A stretch of DNA of 50,138 bases from Terriglobia bacterium (GTDB lineage Bacteria; Acidobacteriota; Terriglobia; Bryobacterales; Bryobacteraceae), in the NCBI GenBank assembly GCA_020073365.1, contig JAIQFL010000029.1, positions 1-50,138 on the forward strand, in the 5' to 3' direction. Position numbers and translations under genes: made by a program. This document shows positions 14,874 to 24,001 of the stretch, piece after piece (positions within the stretch are counted from its first letter, which is position 1; every line of letters starts with the position of its first letter). The notes under the pieces are model-generated. The model was not told where the DNA came from and ran no database searches. It saw only the letters and a list, made by a program, of their open reading frames with translations.

Positions 14874-15971
14874 ATGGGGCATCCCGATCGAAGGGAATTT
14901 GGAAGGCTGGCATTGGGCGGCGCGCTGGGAACCGCGCTGCTCGCCTCCGCGGCAGAAAGCCGGGCCGCCACCCACACCGTCCAACCGGGAATCAAACTCT
15001 GCGTGCAGGCTTCGGCCAAACCCACGGACAACGACCTTCTGTTCCTCCAACAGCTTGGCGCGGAGTATGTGAGCGTCGGGTCCACGCCGGATCTGCGCAC
15101 CGCCGAAGGGTTCCTGCAGATCAAGAAACGCTACGCCGAGGCCGGCATTACCGTCTGGAACATCGGCAATACCAGCGTGCACAACATGCCGGAGGTCACG
15201 CTGAACCTCCCAGGGCGCGACAGGAAGATCGAAGAGTACAAGCAGTACCTCCGCAATTTGGGGACGGCGGGCATCTACTACACCACCTACGCCCACATGG
15301 GGAACGGCATCTGGTCGAGCGGGCGCGCCACCATTCGGGGAGCTTCCGGCAGGGAATTCGACCTGGCCAGCCCCAACAAGCAGGGCGTCTGGGACGGGGC
15401 CGTTTTCAAGGAGCCACTTTCCCACGGCCGGGAATTCACCAGGGAAGAGATCTGGGAGAACTACATCTATTTCATCAAGCAGGTGGCGCCGGTGGCCGAA
15501 GAGGCGGGAGTCCGCATCGGCATCCATCCCGACGATCCTCCGGTGCCCGTTCTTGCCGGTGTCCCGCGCTGCATCTTCGCGAATTTTGACGGCTACCGCC
15601 GCGCCATGGAGATCGCCGGCAGCCCCAACGTAGGAATCTGCATGTGCTGTGGCACATGGCTGGAGGGCGGCAAACAGCTCACCGGCAAGGATCCCGAGGA
15701 GATGATCCGCTACTTCGGCGCGCAGAAGATCTGGAAGATCCATTTTCGCAACGTCAGCGCGCCGCTGCCGCACTTCGTCGAGACCTTCATGGATAACGGC
15801 TACTACGACATGTACAAGATCATGAAGGCATTGCGCGACGTGGCCTTCGACGGCATCGTGATCCTGGACCATTCGCCCAACCTGGTGGGCGGCGGCAACG
15901 CGCAGACCGCGTATGGGTTCGCCTACATGAAGGCATTGATGAATCGCGCTAACGCCGAGGCCAAGGCGTAG
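14874..15971 (+). CDS. Mannonate dehydratase-like / sugar phosphate isomerase-epimerase-type TIM barrel, Tat-exported
   Basis: 365 aa TIM-barrel enzyme related to UxuA mannonate dehydratase and the xylose-isomerase-like superfamily. The N-terminus DRREFGRLALGGALGTALLA is a Tat signal. Mid-protein VRIGIHPDDPPVPVLAGVPR matches the HPDDPP motif conserved in UxuA, and GICMCCGTWLEGG and KIHFRNVSAPLPHFVE give the Cys and His used for metal binding in that family. Together these support dehydration or isomerisation of a hexonate such as D-mannonate. Export of such an enzyme is unusual; the known UxuA is cytoplasmic. It lies 4 bases after the DUF362 stop. It could instead be an epimerase of the same fold. 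Confidence 0.82.
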   Translation: MGHPDRREFGRLALGGALGTALLASAAESRAATHTVQPGIKLCVQASAKPTDNDLLFLQQLGAEYVSVGSTPDLRTAEGFLQIKKRYAEAGITVWNIGNTSVHNMPEVTLNLPGRDRKIEEYKQYLRNLGTAGIYYTTYAHMGNGIWSSGRATIRGASGREFDLASPNKQGVWDGAVFKEPLSHGREFTREEIWENYIYFIKQVAPVAEEAGVRIGIHPDDPPVPVLAGVPRCIFANFDGYRRAMEIAGSPNVGICMCCGTWLEGGKQLTGKDPEEMIRYFGAQKIWKIHFRNVSAPLPHFVETFMDNGYYDMYKIMKALRDVAFDGIVILDHSPNLVGGGNAQTAYGFAYMKALMNRANAEAKA

Positions 15972-16013
15972 GGGGCGAGGCACTTTGACTCGGGATCGTG
16001 TGCCGGGGCGAAA

Positions 16014-16063
16014 GGCCGACGAGGGCGTCGGCCGCGCACCAGGGGGGTCCGCCCCACAATGAT
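16014..16063 (+). repeat. Dispersed palindromic repeat, family S, copy 1
   Basis: Two adjacent hairpins, GGCCGACGAGGGCGTCGGCC and a GC(A/G)CC...GGTCCGC arm pair, followed by CCCACAATGAT. It lies between the two TIM-barrel genes. Family S recurs at 26656-26716 (inside a gene) and 29587-29710. Confidence 0.75.
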
Positions 16064-16095
16064 TAGAAGGGGTTTCACAAGGGAGGAATGATCCG

Positions 16096-17376
16096 ATGAA
16101 CAGCAACATATCTCGCAGAAGGCTGATCGAGACCGCCGGTGCCGCGGCCTTGGCAACTCCAGCCGCGCACGGGCTGACTATGCCCGAGCCGCGATACGAA
16201 GGAAAGGACACGCCCAAGATCTGCCTGTCGGTCGGCGATGGTGGCGGCTTCGGCGGAGGTCGCGGCGGTGCGGCCCCTGGCGGAACAGCGCCTGCTGGAG
16301 CCGCCGCCCCAGGTGCCCCAGTCACTCCAGCGCCCGGTGGGACGTCTCAGGCCGGAGCCCCCGGTCGCGGCCCTGGTGGCGTCAACGAGACCTCGACCCG
16401 CCGGATCAAGCAGCTTGGCGTCGACTATGTGCTCTCGGGCGGCGGGCGGATTCCCTGGGAAGAAAGCCGGCTCAGGACCCAGATGGATGGCCTCAAGGCC
16501 TTCGGTCTCACCTTGAGCAATCTGATGATCGCGGGTTTCGACAACGCCATCTATGGCCGGCCGGGCCGCGACGAGGAGATCGAGAAGGTGATCGCATCCA
16601 TTCAGGCGGCCGGAAAGGCCGGCTTGCCGGTGGTCGAGTACAACTGGTATGCGCACCGCGCCATGGAGGGCTATTTCGAGGAGACCGGCCGCGCCGGCGC
16701 GGGATGGACGGGCTTCGATTACGAACTGGAGCAGACTGCCGCCCAGCAGTATCAGAACAGGCCGGAGGAAAAAGGGAAGAAGTTCAAAGACCTGCCGCCG
16801 CTGCCGAACGAGGGCGCCCATACCCTGGAGGAGATGTGGGCCACCATCACCTATTTTCTGAAGAAGGTGATCCCCGAAGCCGAGAAAGCGGGCGTCCGGC
16901 TGGCGCTGCACCCCAACGATCCGCCCGCTCCCATCAGCCGCGGCTCGCAGCAGATCATGGGCAGCGTGGAAGGCTGGAAGAAGCTCATCGAAATCGTCAA
17001 GAGTCCCGCCAACGGCATCACCTTCGATTGCGGCGTGACGCGGGAAATGGGGCAGGATCCCGTCGATGTGTGCCACTATTTCGCGTCGCGCGACCGCATC
17101 AACCACGTGCATTTCCGGAACGTCAAGGTCAAGAAGCCGTATGAGCGGTACACCGAGGTGTTTATCGATGAAGGCGAGAACAACATGTTCGCCGTCATGC
17201 GGGAACTGGTAAAACAGAAATACTCGCGCCTGATTTATCCCGAGCATCCGCGCGCTCTGGACTATGACCGCGAGCGCGGCCGCATCGGGGGCTATCCGGG
17301 CGGCGGCTCCTACGCCGCCTTCGCGTTCAACGTAGGCTATACTCGGGCCATGATGCAGGCCGCATTGTCGGTTTAA
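16096..17376 (+). CDS. Second mannonate dehydratase-like TIM barrel with Gly/Pro-rich insert, Tat-exported
   Basis: 426 aa, paralogous in fold to the preceding gene. Signal SRRRLIETAGAAALATPAAHG is Tat-like. After the first core strand (KICLSVGDGGG, residue 41) there is a Gly/Ala/Pro-rich insert over residues 49-95 with no homologue in the sister protein. The barrel then resumes with RRIKQLGVDYVLSGGGRIPW. The UxuA-like motif VRLALHPNDPPAPIS, GITFDCGVTREMG and INHVHFRNVKVKKP carry the metal ligands. Strong ribosome-binding site GGGAGGA about 10 bases upstream. Probably acts on a related aldonate or performs the next dehydration; the substrate is not deducible. Separated from the previous gene by a family S repeat, from the next by 11 bases. 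Confidence 0.82.
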   Translation: MNSNISRRRLIETAGAAALATPAAHGLTMPEPRYEGKDTPKICLSVGDGGGFGGGRGGAAPGGTAPAGAAAPGAPVTPAPGGTSQAGAPGRGPGGVNETSTRRIKQLGVDYVLSGGGRIPWEESRLRTQMDGLKAFGLTLSNLMIAGFDNAIYGRPGRDEEIEKVIASIQAAGKAGLPVVEYNWYAHRAMEGYFEETGRAGAGWTGFDYELEQTAAQQYQNRPEEKGKKFKDLPPLPNEGAHTLEEMWATITYFLKKVIPEAEKAGVRLALHPNDPPAPISRGSQQIMGSVEGWKKLIEIVKSPANGITFDCGVTREMGQDPVDVCHYFASRDRINHVHFRNVKVKKPYERYTEVFIDEGENNMFAVMRELVKQKYSRLIYPEHPRALDYDRERGRIGGYPGGGSYAAFAFNVGYTRAMMQAALSV

Positions 17377-17387
17377 GGAGGAGGTTC

Positions 17388-18740
17388 ATGATGAAATCGA
17401 AAAGTAAGGGAGGACGCCGCTCGTTCCTGAAAGGCGCAGCCGCCGCACTGGGCGCAGGCTTCTGGGCAGACCATGAGCTGGAGGCGTTGCCGCAAAATGT
17501 CAACACCAACTCCAAGCCGTCCGATCTGAGGATCACGGACATGCGCGTGCTGACCGTGGCGCGCGCCCCTATGACCTGTCCCATCATCCGCATCGACACC
17601 AACCAGGGCATCTACGGCCTGGGCGAAGTGCGGGATGGCGCCAGCAAGAATTACGCGCTGCTGCTCAAGAGCCGGTTGCTGCGGGAAAACCCATGCAGCG
17701 TCGACAAGATTTTCCGCAAGATCAAGCAGTTTGGCGGACCCGCTCGTCAGGGAGGCGGCGTCTGCGGCGTCGAAATGGCGCTGTGGGACCTGGCTGGAAA
17801 GGCCTATAACGTTCCCGTCTACCAGATGCTGGGCGGCAAGTTCCGGGACAAGATCCGCATCTACGCCGACACCACCGAATCCCCCGATCCCAAGGTCTTC
17901 GGCCAGCGTCTCAAGGCGCGCCACGAACAAGGTTTCACCTGGCTCAAGATGGATCTGGGTGTCGACCTGGTCGGCAACATCCCCGGCGCCGTCACCAGGC
18001 CGGAGGGTGTTTCGCTGGGGGGAGGCGACCGCACACAGCACATGTTCACGGGCATCGAGATCACGCCGAAAGGCGTCGAGGCGATGGCGGATTTTGTGGC
18101 GCAGGTCCGCGAGCAGGTGGGCATGGAGGTTCCCCTTTCCGCCGACCACTTCGGCCATATCGGCGTCAACAGTTGCATCCGGCTGGGGAAGGCCCTCGAA
18201 AAGTACAACATGGCGTGGCTCGAGGACATGATCCCCTGGCAGTACACCGACCTGTTGAAGAAGATCTCGGATGCCGTGGACATCCCCATCCTGACCGGTG
18301 AAGATATCTATCTCAAGGAGCCGTTCATGGAGTTGTGCCGGGCTCACGCGGTGGACATTATCCATCCCGACCTGGCGACCTCGGGCGGCATTCTGGAAAC
18401 CAAGAAAATCGGGGATGGGGCCCAGGAGTTGGGTGTACCCATGGCGATGCACTTCGCCGGAACACCGGTATCCTGCATGGCCAATGTGCATTGCGCCGCC
18501 GCCACCGAAAACTTTCTAGTGATGGAGAACCATTCGGTGGACGTCCCGTGGTGGGGCGACCTGGTGGAGGGCGTCGAGAAGCCCATCGTCAACAAGGGCT
18601 ATATCACCGTCCCCGACAAGCCCGGCCTGGGGGTAACGCTGAACGAGGATGTGGTGAAGCAGCACCTCGCGGAGCCAGGTTTCTTCGAACCCACGCCGCA
18701 GTGGAACGTGGACCGCACCAACGACCGGCTATGGAGCTGA
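17388..18740 (+). CDS. Enolase-superfamily (mandelate racemase / sugar-acid dehydratase) protein, Tat-exported
   Basis: 450 aa. The N-terminus GRRSFLKGAAAALGAG is a textbook Tat signal. The capping domain begins SDLRITDMRVLTVARAPM; the barrel shows VEMALWDLAGKAYNVPVYQ, the GFTWLKMDLGVDL strand, and acidic metal ligands in PLSADHFGHIG, NMAWLEDMIPWQ and IPILTGEDIYLKE. A late His in VPMAMHFAGTP would be the general acid/base. These place it with galactonate/mannonate-type dehydratases of the MR subgroup. Together with the UxuA-like neighbours it supports a hexonate catabolic sequence. ATG follows a perfect GGAGGAGG by 5 bases. Exact substrate unknown. Confidence 0.87.
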   Translation: MMKSKSKGGRRSFLKGAAAALGAGFWADHELEALPQNVNTNSKPSDLRITDMRVLTVARAPMTCPIIRIDTNQGIYGLGEVRDGASKNYALLLKSRLLRENPCSVDKIFRKIKQFGGPARQGGGVCGVEMALWDLAGKAYNVPVYQMLGGKFRDKIRIYADTTESPDPKVFGQRLKARHEQGFTWLKMDLGVDLVGNIPGAVTRPEGVSLGGGDRTQHMFTGIEITPKGVEAMADFVAQVREQVGMEVPLSADHFGHIGVNSCIRLGKALEKYNMAWLEDMIPWQYTDLLKKISDAVDIPILTGEDIYLKEPFMELCRAHAVDIIHPDLATSGGILETKKIGDGAQELGVPMAMHFAGTPVSCMANVHCAAATENFLVMENHSVDVPWWGDLVEGVEKPIVNKGYITVPDKPGLGVTLNEDVVKQHLAEPGFFEPTPQWNVDRTNDRLWS

Positions 18741-18778
18741 TAACCTGGCCCCTGAATCGAGAGAGGAGCAATAACAAG

Positions 18779-19741
18779 ATGACTCGTCTATCCCGTCTGG
18801 CACTGAGCGCCTGCGCGGTGGCGATACTGGCGCCCGCGCTGTCCCACGCTCAACTGTTTACGTTGACCAAGGAACAACTTATCGAGCTGACGTCGCAAAA
18901 TCCCTTCGAGCGCTTTGCCGACGGCCGGCCGAAGATTCCGGACGCTCTGATGGAGCGTGCCCGCGGTATGTCCGCGGAGGAGGTCTGGGCCGGCTTGAAC
19001 CAGGCCGGCGGCGGCGCTCGTGGCGGTGCCGCCGGTCGCGGCGGCGCCGGTGGTGGCGGCGGGGCGTGGCGCAATCAGTACGAAGACGGCTTCCAGGTGC
19101 TGCATCCCAAGCTGAAACTGGTGGGCCGCGCCTTCACCGTGCAGTTCATGCCGGCGCGTCCCGACCTGGACACCGTCCTGAACGCCAAACAGCAAGCTAA
19201 GGGTCTGGGCCGCCTGAACAATCAGTTCGCCATCGACATGCTGCAACCAGGCGATGTCCTGGTGGTGGATCTGTTCGGCAAGATTGGCGATGGCACCATC
19301 GTGGGCGACAACCTTTTCTACTACATCATGAAGACCACCAAGACCGGAGGCATTGTGGTGGATGGCGCCGTTCGCGACCTGGAAGGGATTTCCGAAATGG
19401 AGATGCCCGCTTATTTCCGCAAGACGCACCCCAGCGCCCTCAGCAACGTGACGTTGACCGGAATCAACATTCCAGTGCGGATCGGGAATGTGACGGTAAT
19501 GCCGGGCGACCTGGTGGTGGGCGACCCGGAAGGGGTTTACTTCGTTCCTCCCCATCTCGTGGAGGGAATCGTCGACGCCGCCGATCGGGTCCACATCCAT
19601 GACGAGTGGACGCGCAAGAAGTTCGACGAAGGCAAGTACAAGTCCAGCGAGATTTACAGCAGCCCTCGCGATCCAGCGTTACAGAAGGAGTATCAGGAGT
19701 ACCTGACGAAACGGCTGGAGGAACTCCACAAGAAGCAGTAG
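18779..19741 (+). CDS. RraA-like / HMG-CHA-aldolase-type protein with signal peptide and Gly-rich insert
   Basis: 320 aa. Sec signal peptide MTRLSRLALSACAVAILAPA ending at ALSHAQ. The RraA/HMG-aldolase fold is shown by PGDVLVVDLFGKIGDGTIVG near residue 160 (the pyruvate-oxyanion site), GGIVVDGAVRDLEGISEME near residue 195 (the RD pair that binds Mg2+ and substrate), then MPGDLVVGDPEGVYFVPP. Family members cleave 2-keto-acid aldols or related substrates, a sensible last step after two sugar-acid dehydratases. Residues 76-96 are a pure Gly/Ala/Arg insert. The frame is open far upstream inside the previous gene; ATG 18779 was chosen for the GAGAGGAG site and the signal peptide. Its 3' end is repeated at 20915. 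Confidence 0.85.
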   Translation: MTRLSRLALSACAVAILAPALSHAQLFTLTKEQLIELTSQNPFERFADGRPKIPDALMERARGMSAEEVWAGLNQAGGGARGGAAGRGGAGGGGGAWRNQYEDGFQVLHPKLKLVGRAFTVQFMPARPDLDTVLNAKQQAKGLGRLNNQFAIDMLQPGDVLVVDLFGKIGDGTIVGDNLFYYIMKTTKTGGIVVDGAVRDLEGISEMEMPAYFRKTHPSALSNVTLTGINIPVRIGNVTVMPGDLVVGDPEGVYFVPPHLVEGIVDAADRVHIHDEWTRKKFDEGKYKSSEIYSSPRDPALQKEYQEYLTKRLEELHKKQ

Positions 19742-19770
19742 GACAGACCATCGGTTTTTGTGTGGTTGTC
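19668..19770 (+). repeat. Direct repeat of the rraA-like 3' end, gene copy
   Basis: Covers the last 24 codons plus the trailer with AGGACAGACCATCGGTTT. A diverged copy (about 80 percent by eye, with 2- and 3-base deletions) lies at 20915-21010, on the far side of the minus-strand gene at 19798-20865. Confidence 0.85.
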
Positions 19771-19797
19771 ACGCTCCCGTGAGTAACTCATAGTCTG

Positions 19798-20865
19798 TTA
19801 CGGCAGTGCCCTGGCAGCTTTCAATATTTCTTCTATGATCGGCTCTGCTTCTCCTTCGGAGCTGGCAATTCGAATGAAAGTGTCAGCCTGTTCGCTTAAG
19901 AGCTGGATTCGAATAAGTGTCTGCGCCGCATTTGTGGTCGCTGCCGCGCCTTCCGTTGCCGTGCCAGCCGCCGCGCCAGCCGCCGCCGCCCCCACCGCAA
20001 AAACAGCCGCGGCGGCGACGATGATGGCAACAGATATAACGCCGATTGCCACGTATGTCCTGCCGGCACCCGTTTCGAAACCATTTTTCCATTTAACGAA
20101 CTTTTTTAGGGCAACTTTGTACTGCTCGCCTGCCGCCACCAGGAACGCACCCGCTTTCACGAAATTGTTGGCCTTGAGCAAATCCCGCACGGTGTCCAGG
20201 CTGTCTTCGACATCGTCCCAAATTGACAATTCTGGAGTCGCCACAGGATTGAAGACCTGGACAGCCCGGCCCATCGGATTCCAACTGTGTCGAATCAGAT
20301 TCAGTTGGGCCACATGCTCACCTTTGGTCGCATCCTTCGCATTTCTGAGGCGTACAAATTGATCCGTAAGCTGAGCTAAGGCGGCTTTGGCCAAGTCAAT
20401 ACCGTAGGCGCCTGCCAGGATCTCCGTGGCTGATTTCTCGCCTTCCCAGACACGCTTGTCGTAGTAATAGAAGACCGGTATGCCCCTAAAGTTATTGCTT
20501 AACATAGGGGCGCACATCTCGCGGCACGGAATTCTCTCCGTGAAAATCTGGACGACTGTAAGATCCGGATGAGTACGAAAGAACTCGCCGGCTCTTCCCT
20601 CTGAATGTATGCCGACCTCTGCGTCGCGTGTGTCCGCAGGCCCGAATTGGGCTATTAGCTCCGCAATCGTTGTGTTTGGGTTTACCTTGATTCCCTCGTT
20701 GCCTTGCTTGTCGCGATAGAGCCAGGCCGTGATATTCAGACGGCGGAGATTTTCAGCGGTAACCAACATATTGTCAAGTCTGAACTTCAGGGCCGCCTGG
20801 GGAAGCCGCATATCGGCTCTCGATGGGTCAAATGGGGGAACTGCAGCAGGGGTCTTTATAGCCAT
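19798..20865 (-). CDS. Deaminase-like protein with C-terminal hydrophobic segment
   Basis: 355 aa, unnamed family. Residues 84-130 carry the hallmarks of the cytidine/nucleic-acid deaminase fold: VGIHSEGRAGEFF gives His87 and Glu89 (HxE), VVQIFTERIPCREMCAPML gives Pro113-Cys114-x3-Cys118, and a hydrophobic strand VFYYYDK follows. ER-x-PC spacing of this kind is seen in bacterial toxin-type deaminases (BURPS668/DYW/SCP1.201-like groups). After a helical region comes one hydrophobic segment near residues 271-300 (TYVAIGVISVAIIVAAAAVF), then an Ala/Thr-rich stretch and a helix. No secretion or immunity partner is adjacent. Base composition is visibly lower in GC than its neighbours, and the gene lies exactly between two copies of the rraA-like 3' end, so transfer is likely. 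Fold call moderate; target unknown. Confidence 0.6.
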   Translation of the reverse strand: MAIKTPAAVPPFDPSRADMRLPQAALKFRLDNMLVTAENLRRLNITAWLYRDKQGNEGIKVNPNTTIAELIAQFGPADTRDAEVGIHSEGRAGEFFRTHPDLTVVQIFTERIPCREMCAPMLSNNFRGIPVFYYYDKRVWEGEKSATEILAGAYGIDLAKAALAQLTDQFVRLRNAKDATKGEHVAQLNLIRHSWNPMGRAVQVFNPVATPELSIWDDVEDSLDTVRDLLKANNFVKAGAFLVAAGEQYKVALKKFVKWKNGFETGAGRTYVAIGVISVAIIVAAAAVFAVGAAAAGAAAGTATEGAAATTNAAQTLIRIQLLSEQADTFIRIASSEGEAEPIIEEILKAARALP

Positions 20866-20914
20866 AACATCACCCTCCTTGCAGTGTAGTTTCCCATGAA
20901 AAATCCATTTATGG

Positions 20915-21010
20915 AGCGTCCAGCTACAAAAGGAGTACCAGAAGTACCTGGCGAAACGTTAGGAAATCCGCAAGAAACAATAGGACAGACCATCGGTTTC
21001 GTGGTCTGTC
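20915..21010 (+). repeat. Direct repeat of the rraA-like 3' end, fragment copy
   Basis: Remnant of the last codons and trailer of an rraA-like gene. The reading frame has a premature TAG where the intact copy has GAG. Shared third-position differences include TAT/TAC, CAG/CAA twice, CGG/CGT and AAG/AAA. Confidence 0.85.
20984..21010 (+). terminator. Hairpin at the end of the rraA fragment
   Basis: GACAGACCA at 20984-20992 pairs perfectly with TGGTCTGTC at 21002-21010. The matching position after the intact rraA-like gene has a broken right arm (TGGTTGTC), so the better-preserved hairpin is in the fragment copy. It also stands at the convergent-facing 3' end of the MscS gene. Confidence 0.55.
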
Positions 21011-21049
21011 AAGCTCGGCGCGCAACGCCGGGATGGTGCGCGAACCCGT

Positions 21050-22144
21050 CTATCGACGGCCCTCCGGCGCCTTCGGCTTCACCGGTTCGGCGGAGTCCGC
21101 CGCGTGCAGGAAAACCGTCCTGGTGGGGAACGGCATCTCAATGCCTTCCTCCTTGAACCGGCGGAAGATCCGCTTCCGGAGCTCATGCCGTACGCCGAAC
21201 TGGTTGGCAAACTCGGCCACCTGAAAACCCAGGGTGAAGCCCAGCGCGGATTCTCCGAACCCCGGGTCGAAAGCCACCGAGGGCGCCGGCTCGGAAAGCA
21301 TGCCGGGGATCTCTCCCGCGCTTTGTCGCGCCACCTCCAGCAGCACCCGTTCGATGCGCTCGGGATCGCACTCATAGCTGACCCCCACCTGAAGGCTTGC
21401 GGACATGCGCTTTTCCGGCAAATAGTAATTGGTTACGATGGCCTGGGCCAGCTTGGAGTTGGGAATGATGATCATATTGTTTCCGAGGCCCCGGATGGTG
21501 GTGTTGCGCCAGCCGATATCGCAAACATAGCCCTCCTCGCCGGTGTTCAACTTGATGTAGTCGCCCAGACGGATCTGCCTGGCGACGGCCACATAAAAAC
21601 CGGCGAAAAGGTTAGAGAGCGTATCCTGCAGAGCCAAAGCCACGGCCAGGCCGCCGACACCCAGTGCCGTCAGCATGGGGGTGATTTCCAGACCGATGGC
21701 CTTCAACAGCAGAACGATGCCGAGCAGAACCACAGCGAGCTGCGCCAGATTCTCGGTAAGAGTCGTGACCGGGAGCGCTCCAGGCACCTGGTCCCCATAG
21801 AACCGAACCAGGTTTCCCGCAATCCGCACGCACATGATGGTCAGGGACACGATCCAGAGGACCAGCAGCGTTTTCGCGCCCCATTCCGTGATTCGGGGCG
21901 GCAGCTCGGACGATTGCAGCCCCAGGTGCACGCCCAGGATCACCGTCCAGATGAGGATCGGCCCTCGCAGCGCCTCGGTCAGGATGAGGCCTGCGCGGCT
22001 TTGCGTCCGTGATGTCCAGGCCCGCAAAGCTCGCAATATCAGGCGGCGCATTAACCACCCGGCGGCGAACGTAGCAAGAAAGATGACCACCGGCCACACC
22101 AGTGCCATCGGATGCTCCATCAACGTGCGCCGGATGGTCTCCAT
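21050..22144 (-). CDS. MscS-family mechanosensitive ion channel
   Basis: 364 aa small-conductance mechanosensitive channel protein of the inner membrane, used for osmolyte release on hypo-osmotic shock. Hydrophobic helices at [47 protein letters not shown] and [15 protein letters not shown] precede the pore helix [20 protein letters not shown] near residue 180. The beta domain starts [20 protein letters not shown] and continues [20 protein letters not shown], followed by the alpha/beta C-terminal domain. The pore helix keeps the Gly/Ala pattern. A perfect AGGAGG precedes the ATG. Divergent from the secretin gene with 72 bases between the chosen starts. Confidence 0.94.
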   Translation of the reverse strand: METIRRTLMEHPMALVWPVVIFLATFAAGWLMRRLILRALRAWTSRTQSRAGLILTEALRGPILIWTVILGVHLGLQSSELPPRITEWGAKTLLVLWIVSLTIMCVRIAGNLVRFYGDQVPGALPVTTLTENLAQLAVVLLGIVLLLKAIGLEITPMLTALGVGGLAVALALQDTLSNLFAGFYVAVARQIRLGDYIKLNTGEEGYVCDIGWRNTTIRGLGNNMIIIPNSKLAQAIVTNYYLPEKRMSASLQVGVSYECDPERIERVLLEVARQSAGEIPGMLSEPAPSVAFDPGFGESALGFTLGFQVAEFANQFGVRHELRKRIFRRFKEEGIEMPFPTRTVFLHAADSAEPVKPKAPEGRR

Positions 22145-22216
22145 TTCGCTCCTCCTACCTCAGAGTCTCACAACAAATCGGCTCCACGCGCACGCCAAAC
22201 CGAACGTCAATACTGT

Positions 22217-23794
22217 GTGCGGACACGTGCGTCGCTACTCTGCCTGGTGTTGACCTGCTGCCTGATGGCAGACGGCCCGTCCGCCTGGGAGTATTACGAG
22301 ATGGGCCGCGAGGCCGAGAAGGCCGGACACATGGCCCAGGCTTACCTTTCGTATTCCCAAGCCGCAGCCATGGAGCCGAACAACCAGACCTACTGGTTGC
22401 GAAGCCAGGCCGTGAGGTCGCGTGCCGCACTCGAGGCCAAAGTGTTACCGCCGGCTCTCGCGGAAAAGCCCGAAGAGGACCCGGATGCCGAACCCCCGGA
22501 GCAATTCGACCCGCCCACCGACCAGGACCGTGTAGACGCCCGCCGGCCGCTGCCGCCGGCCGCATTGACGGCCCGGCCGGGAACTCAGGATTTTGACCTG
22601 CGCGGTGATTCCAAGAAGCTGTTTGAAGACGTGGCGCACGCCTTCGGCCTGGATTGTGTGTTCGACAGCGAGTATCAACCGGTCCCTCAATTCCACTTTC
22701 AGTTGACCGGCGTGGATTATCGGGAAGCGCTGCACGGCCTGGAAGCGGCTACCGGTTCCTTCATCGTGCCGCTGTCGGAAAAGCTGTTCATGGTGGCCAA
22801 GGATTCCCCGCAGAAGCGCCTGCAAATCGAGCCCAACGTGGCCGTGGAAGTGCGCCTTTCCGAAGTCACCACCCAGCAGGATTTCACGGCCATGATCACA
22901 GCCGTACAGCAGACCTTCGCCATCGAGAGAGTCGCGTTCGACACGCAGAACAATACGCTGATCATGCGCGGCCCCATTTCCAAGGTACTCCCGGCCCGCG
23001 CCATGATTGAAGACCTGTTGTACCCGCGGGCGGAGGTGCTACTCGAAGTAAAGTTCCTGGAAGTCAGCCGCAATGACATGATTACCTACGGAGTGCAGCT
23101 TCCTACCGCCGCCGCACTCTTCACCCTCCCGCGGGTTACGGATCTCGCGCAATTGACGTTGAGCAGCGGGGCGATTTACTTCGGTTTCCGGGTGGTCACC
23201 GGATCCCTGGTGGCAACCATGTCTGACTCTACCGGCAGAACGCTGCTCGATACCCAGTTGCGTTCGGCGGACGGCCTCCCCGCCACCCTCCACGTGGGCG
23301 ACCGCTATCCCATCATGACCTCCAGTTACATTGGACCGCACGACTTTACGGCTGGGGGCCCCGTGTACGCGCCTCCGCCTTCTTTCACCTTCGAAGACCT
23401 GGGGCTGGTATTGAAAGTAACCCCCAAGGTTCATGACATGGAGGACGTGACGCTGGACCTCGACGCCGAATTCAAAGTACTCGCAGGCTCGGCTCTCAAC
23501 GGCATTCCGGTGATTTCCAACCGCACCTTGAAGTCCAATGTCCGGCTTGCGCTCGGGGAATGGGCGATGGTCGCCGGCTTGATGAATTCCAGCGAAGCGC
23601 GCATCATCGCGGGGCTGGCGGGACTCTCGCGAATCCCCGTCCTGGGAAAACTGGCCAGCACCCACGAGCGCAACCGGAGCAACCAGCAGGTATTGATCCT
23701 GATCCGTCCGCACCTCATCACTCTGCCGCCCAGCCAGGTCCCCACGCATACGTTCTACGTGGGATCGGATACCAGGCCCCTCACGCCCCTGTAG
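22217..23794 (+). CDS. Orphan secretin (GspD/PilQ type) with N-terminal TPR-like region
   Basis: Outer-membrane pore-forming secretin, about 525 aa, for type II secretion or type IV pilus-like systems. A signal-like stretch ([18 protein letters not shown]) is followed by a TPR-like pair ([20 protein letters not shown]). A secretin short domain ([20 protein letters not shown]) and N1 domain follow. The secretin core contains [20 protein letters not shown] near residue 308 and ends with [20 protein letters not shown], the typical gate/beta region. I chose GTG 22217 because the ATG at 22112 would lie inside the divergent MscS gene and precedes no homologous sequence; the ribosome-binding site is weak, so the start is uncertain. 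No other secretion genes are in the window. Confidence 0.85.
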   Translation: MRTRASLLCLVLTCCLMADGPSAWEYYEMGREAEKAGHMAQAYLSYSQAAAMEPNNQTYWLRSQAVRSRAALEAKVLPPALAEKPEEDPDAEPPEQFDPPTDQDRVDARRPLPPAALTARPGTQDFDLRGDSKKLFEDVAHAFGLDCVFDSEYQPVPQFHFQLTGVDYREALHGLEAATGSFIVPLSEKLFMVAKDSPQKRLQIEPNVAVEVRLSEVTTQQDFTAMITAVQQTFAIERVAFDTQNNTLIMRGPISKVLPARAMIEDLLYPRAEVLLEVKFLEVSRNDMITYGVQLPTAAALFTLPRVTDLAQLTLSSGAIYFGFRVVTGSLVATMSDSTGRTLLDTQLRSADGLPATLHVGDRYPIMTSSYIGPHDFTAGGPVYAPPPSFTFEDLGLVLKVTPKVHDMEDVTLDLDAEFKVLAGSALNGIPVISNRTLKSNVRLALGEWAMVAGLMNSSEARIIAGLAGLSRIPVLGKLASTHERNRSNQQVLILIRPHLITLPPSQVPTHTFYVGSDTRPLTPL

Positions 23795-23809
23795 GGTGGT
23801 TTTCGTGGC

Positions 23810-23827
23810 GCAAGCACTCTTGCTTGC
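23810..23827 (+). terminator. Hairpin after the secretin gene
   Basis: GCAAGCA, loop CTCT, TGCTTGC: a perfect 7-bp stem 15 bases after the stop codon, without a U-tract. The sequence before it, TTTCGTGGCGCAAGCAC, recurs directly after the ETF-QO stop at 29555, suggesting a dispersed 3'-end element. Confidence 0.5.
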
Positions 23828-24001
23828 CGCGTCCCCACTCTGGGGGACGCTTGGCGCCTTTCCTCCTCTGTTGCGCGCCGCCTGTCCACACTCTCCCCGC
23901 AAGGTGGTTTCTCGTCACCATGTTTGGCGAGCCAGCAGTCGATGGCCGGATCTGCACTGAGTGCCGTCGGCATCGGATCTCGCCTCCGTGGCAGAATGAG
24001 G

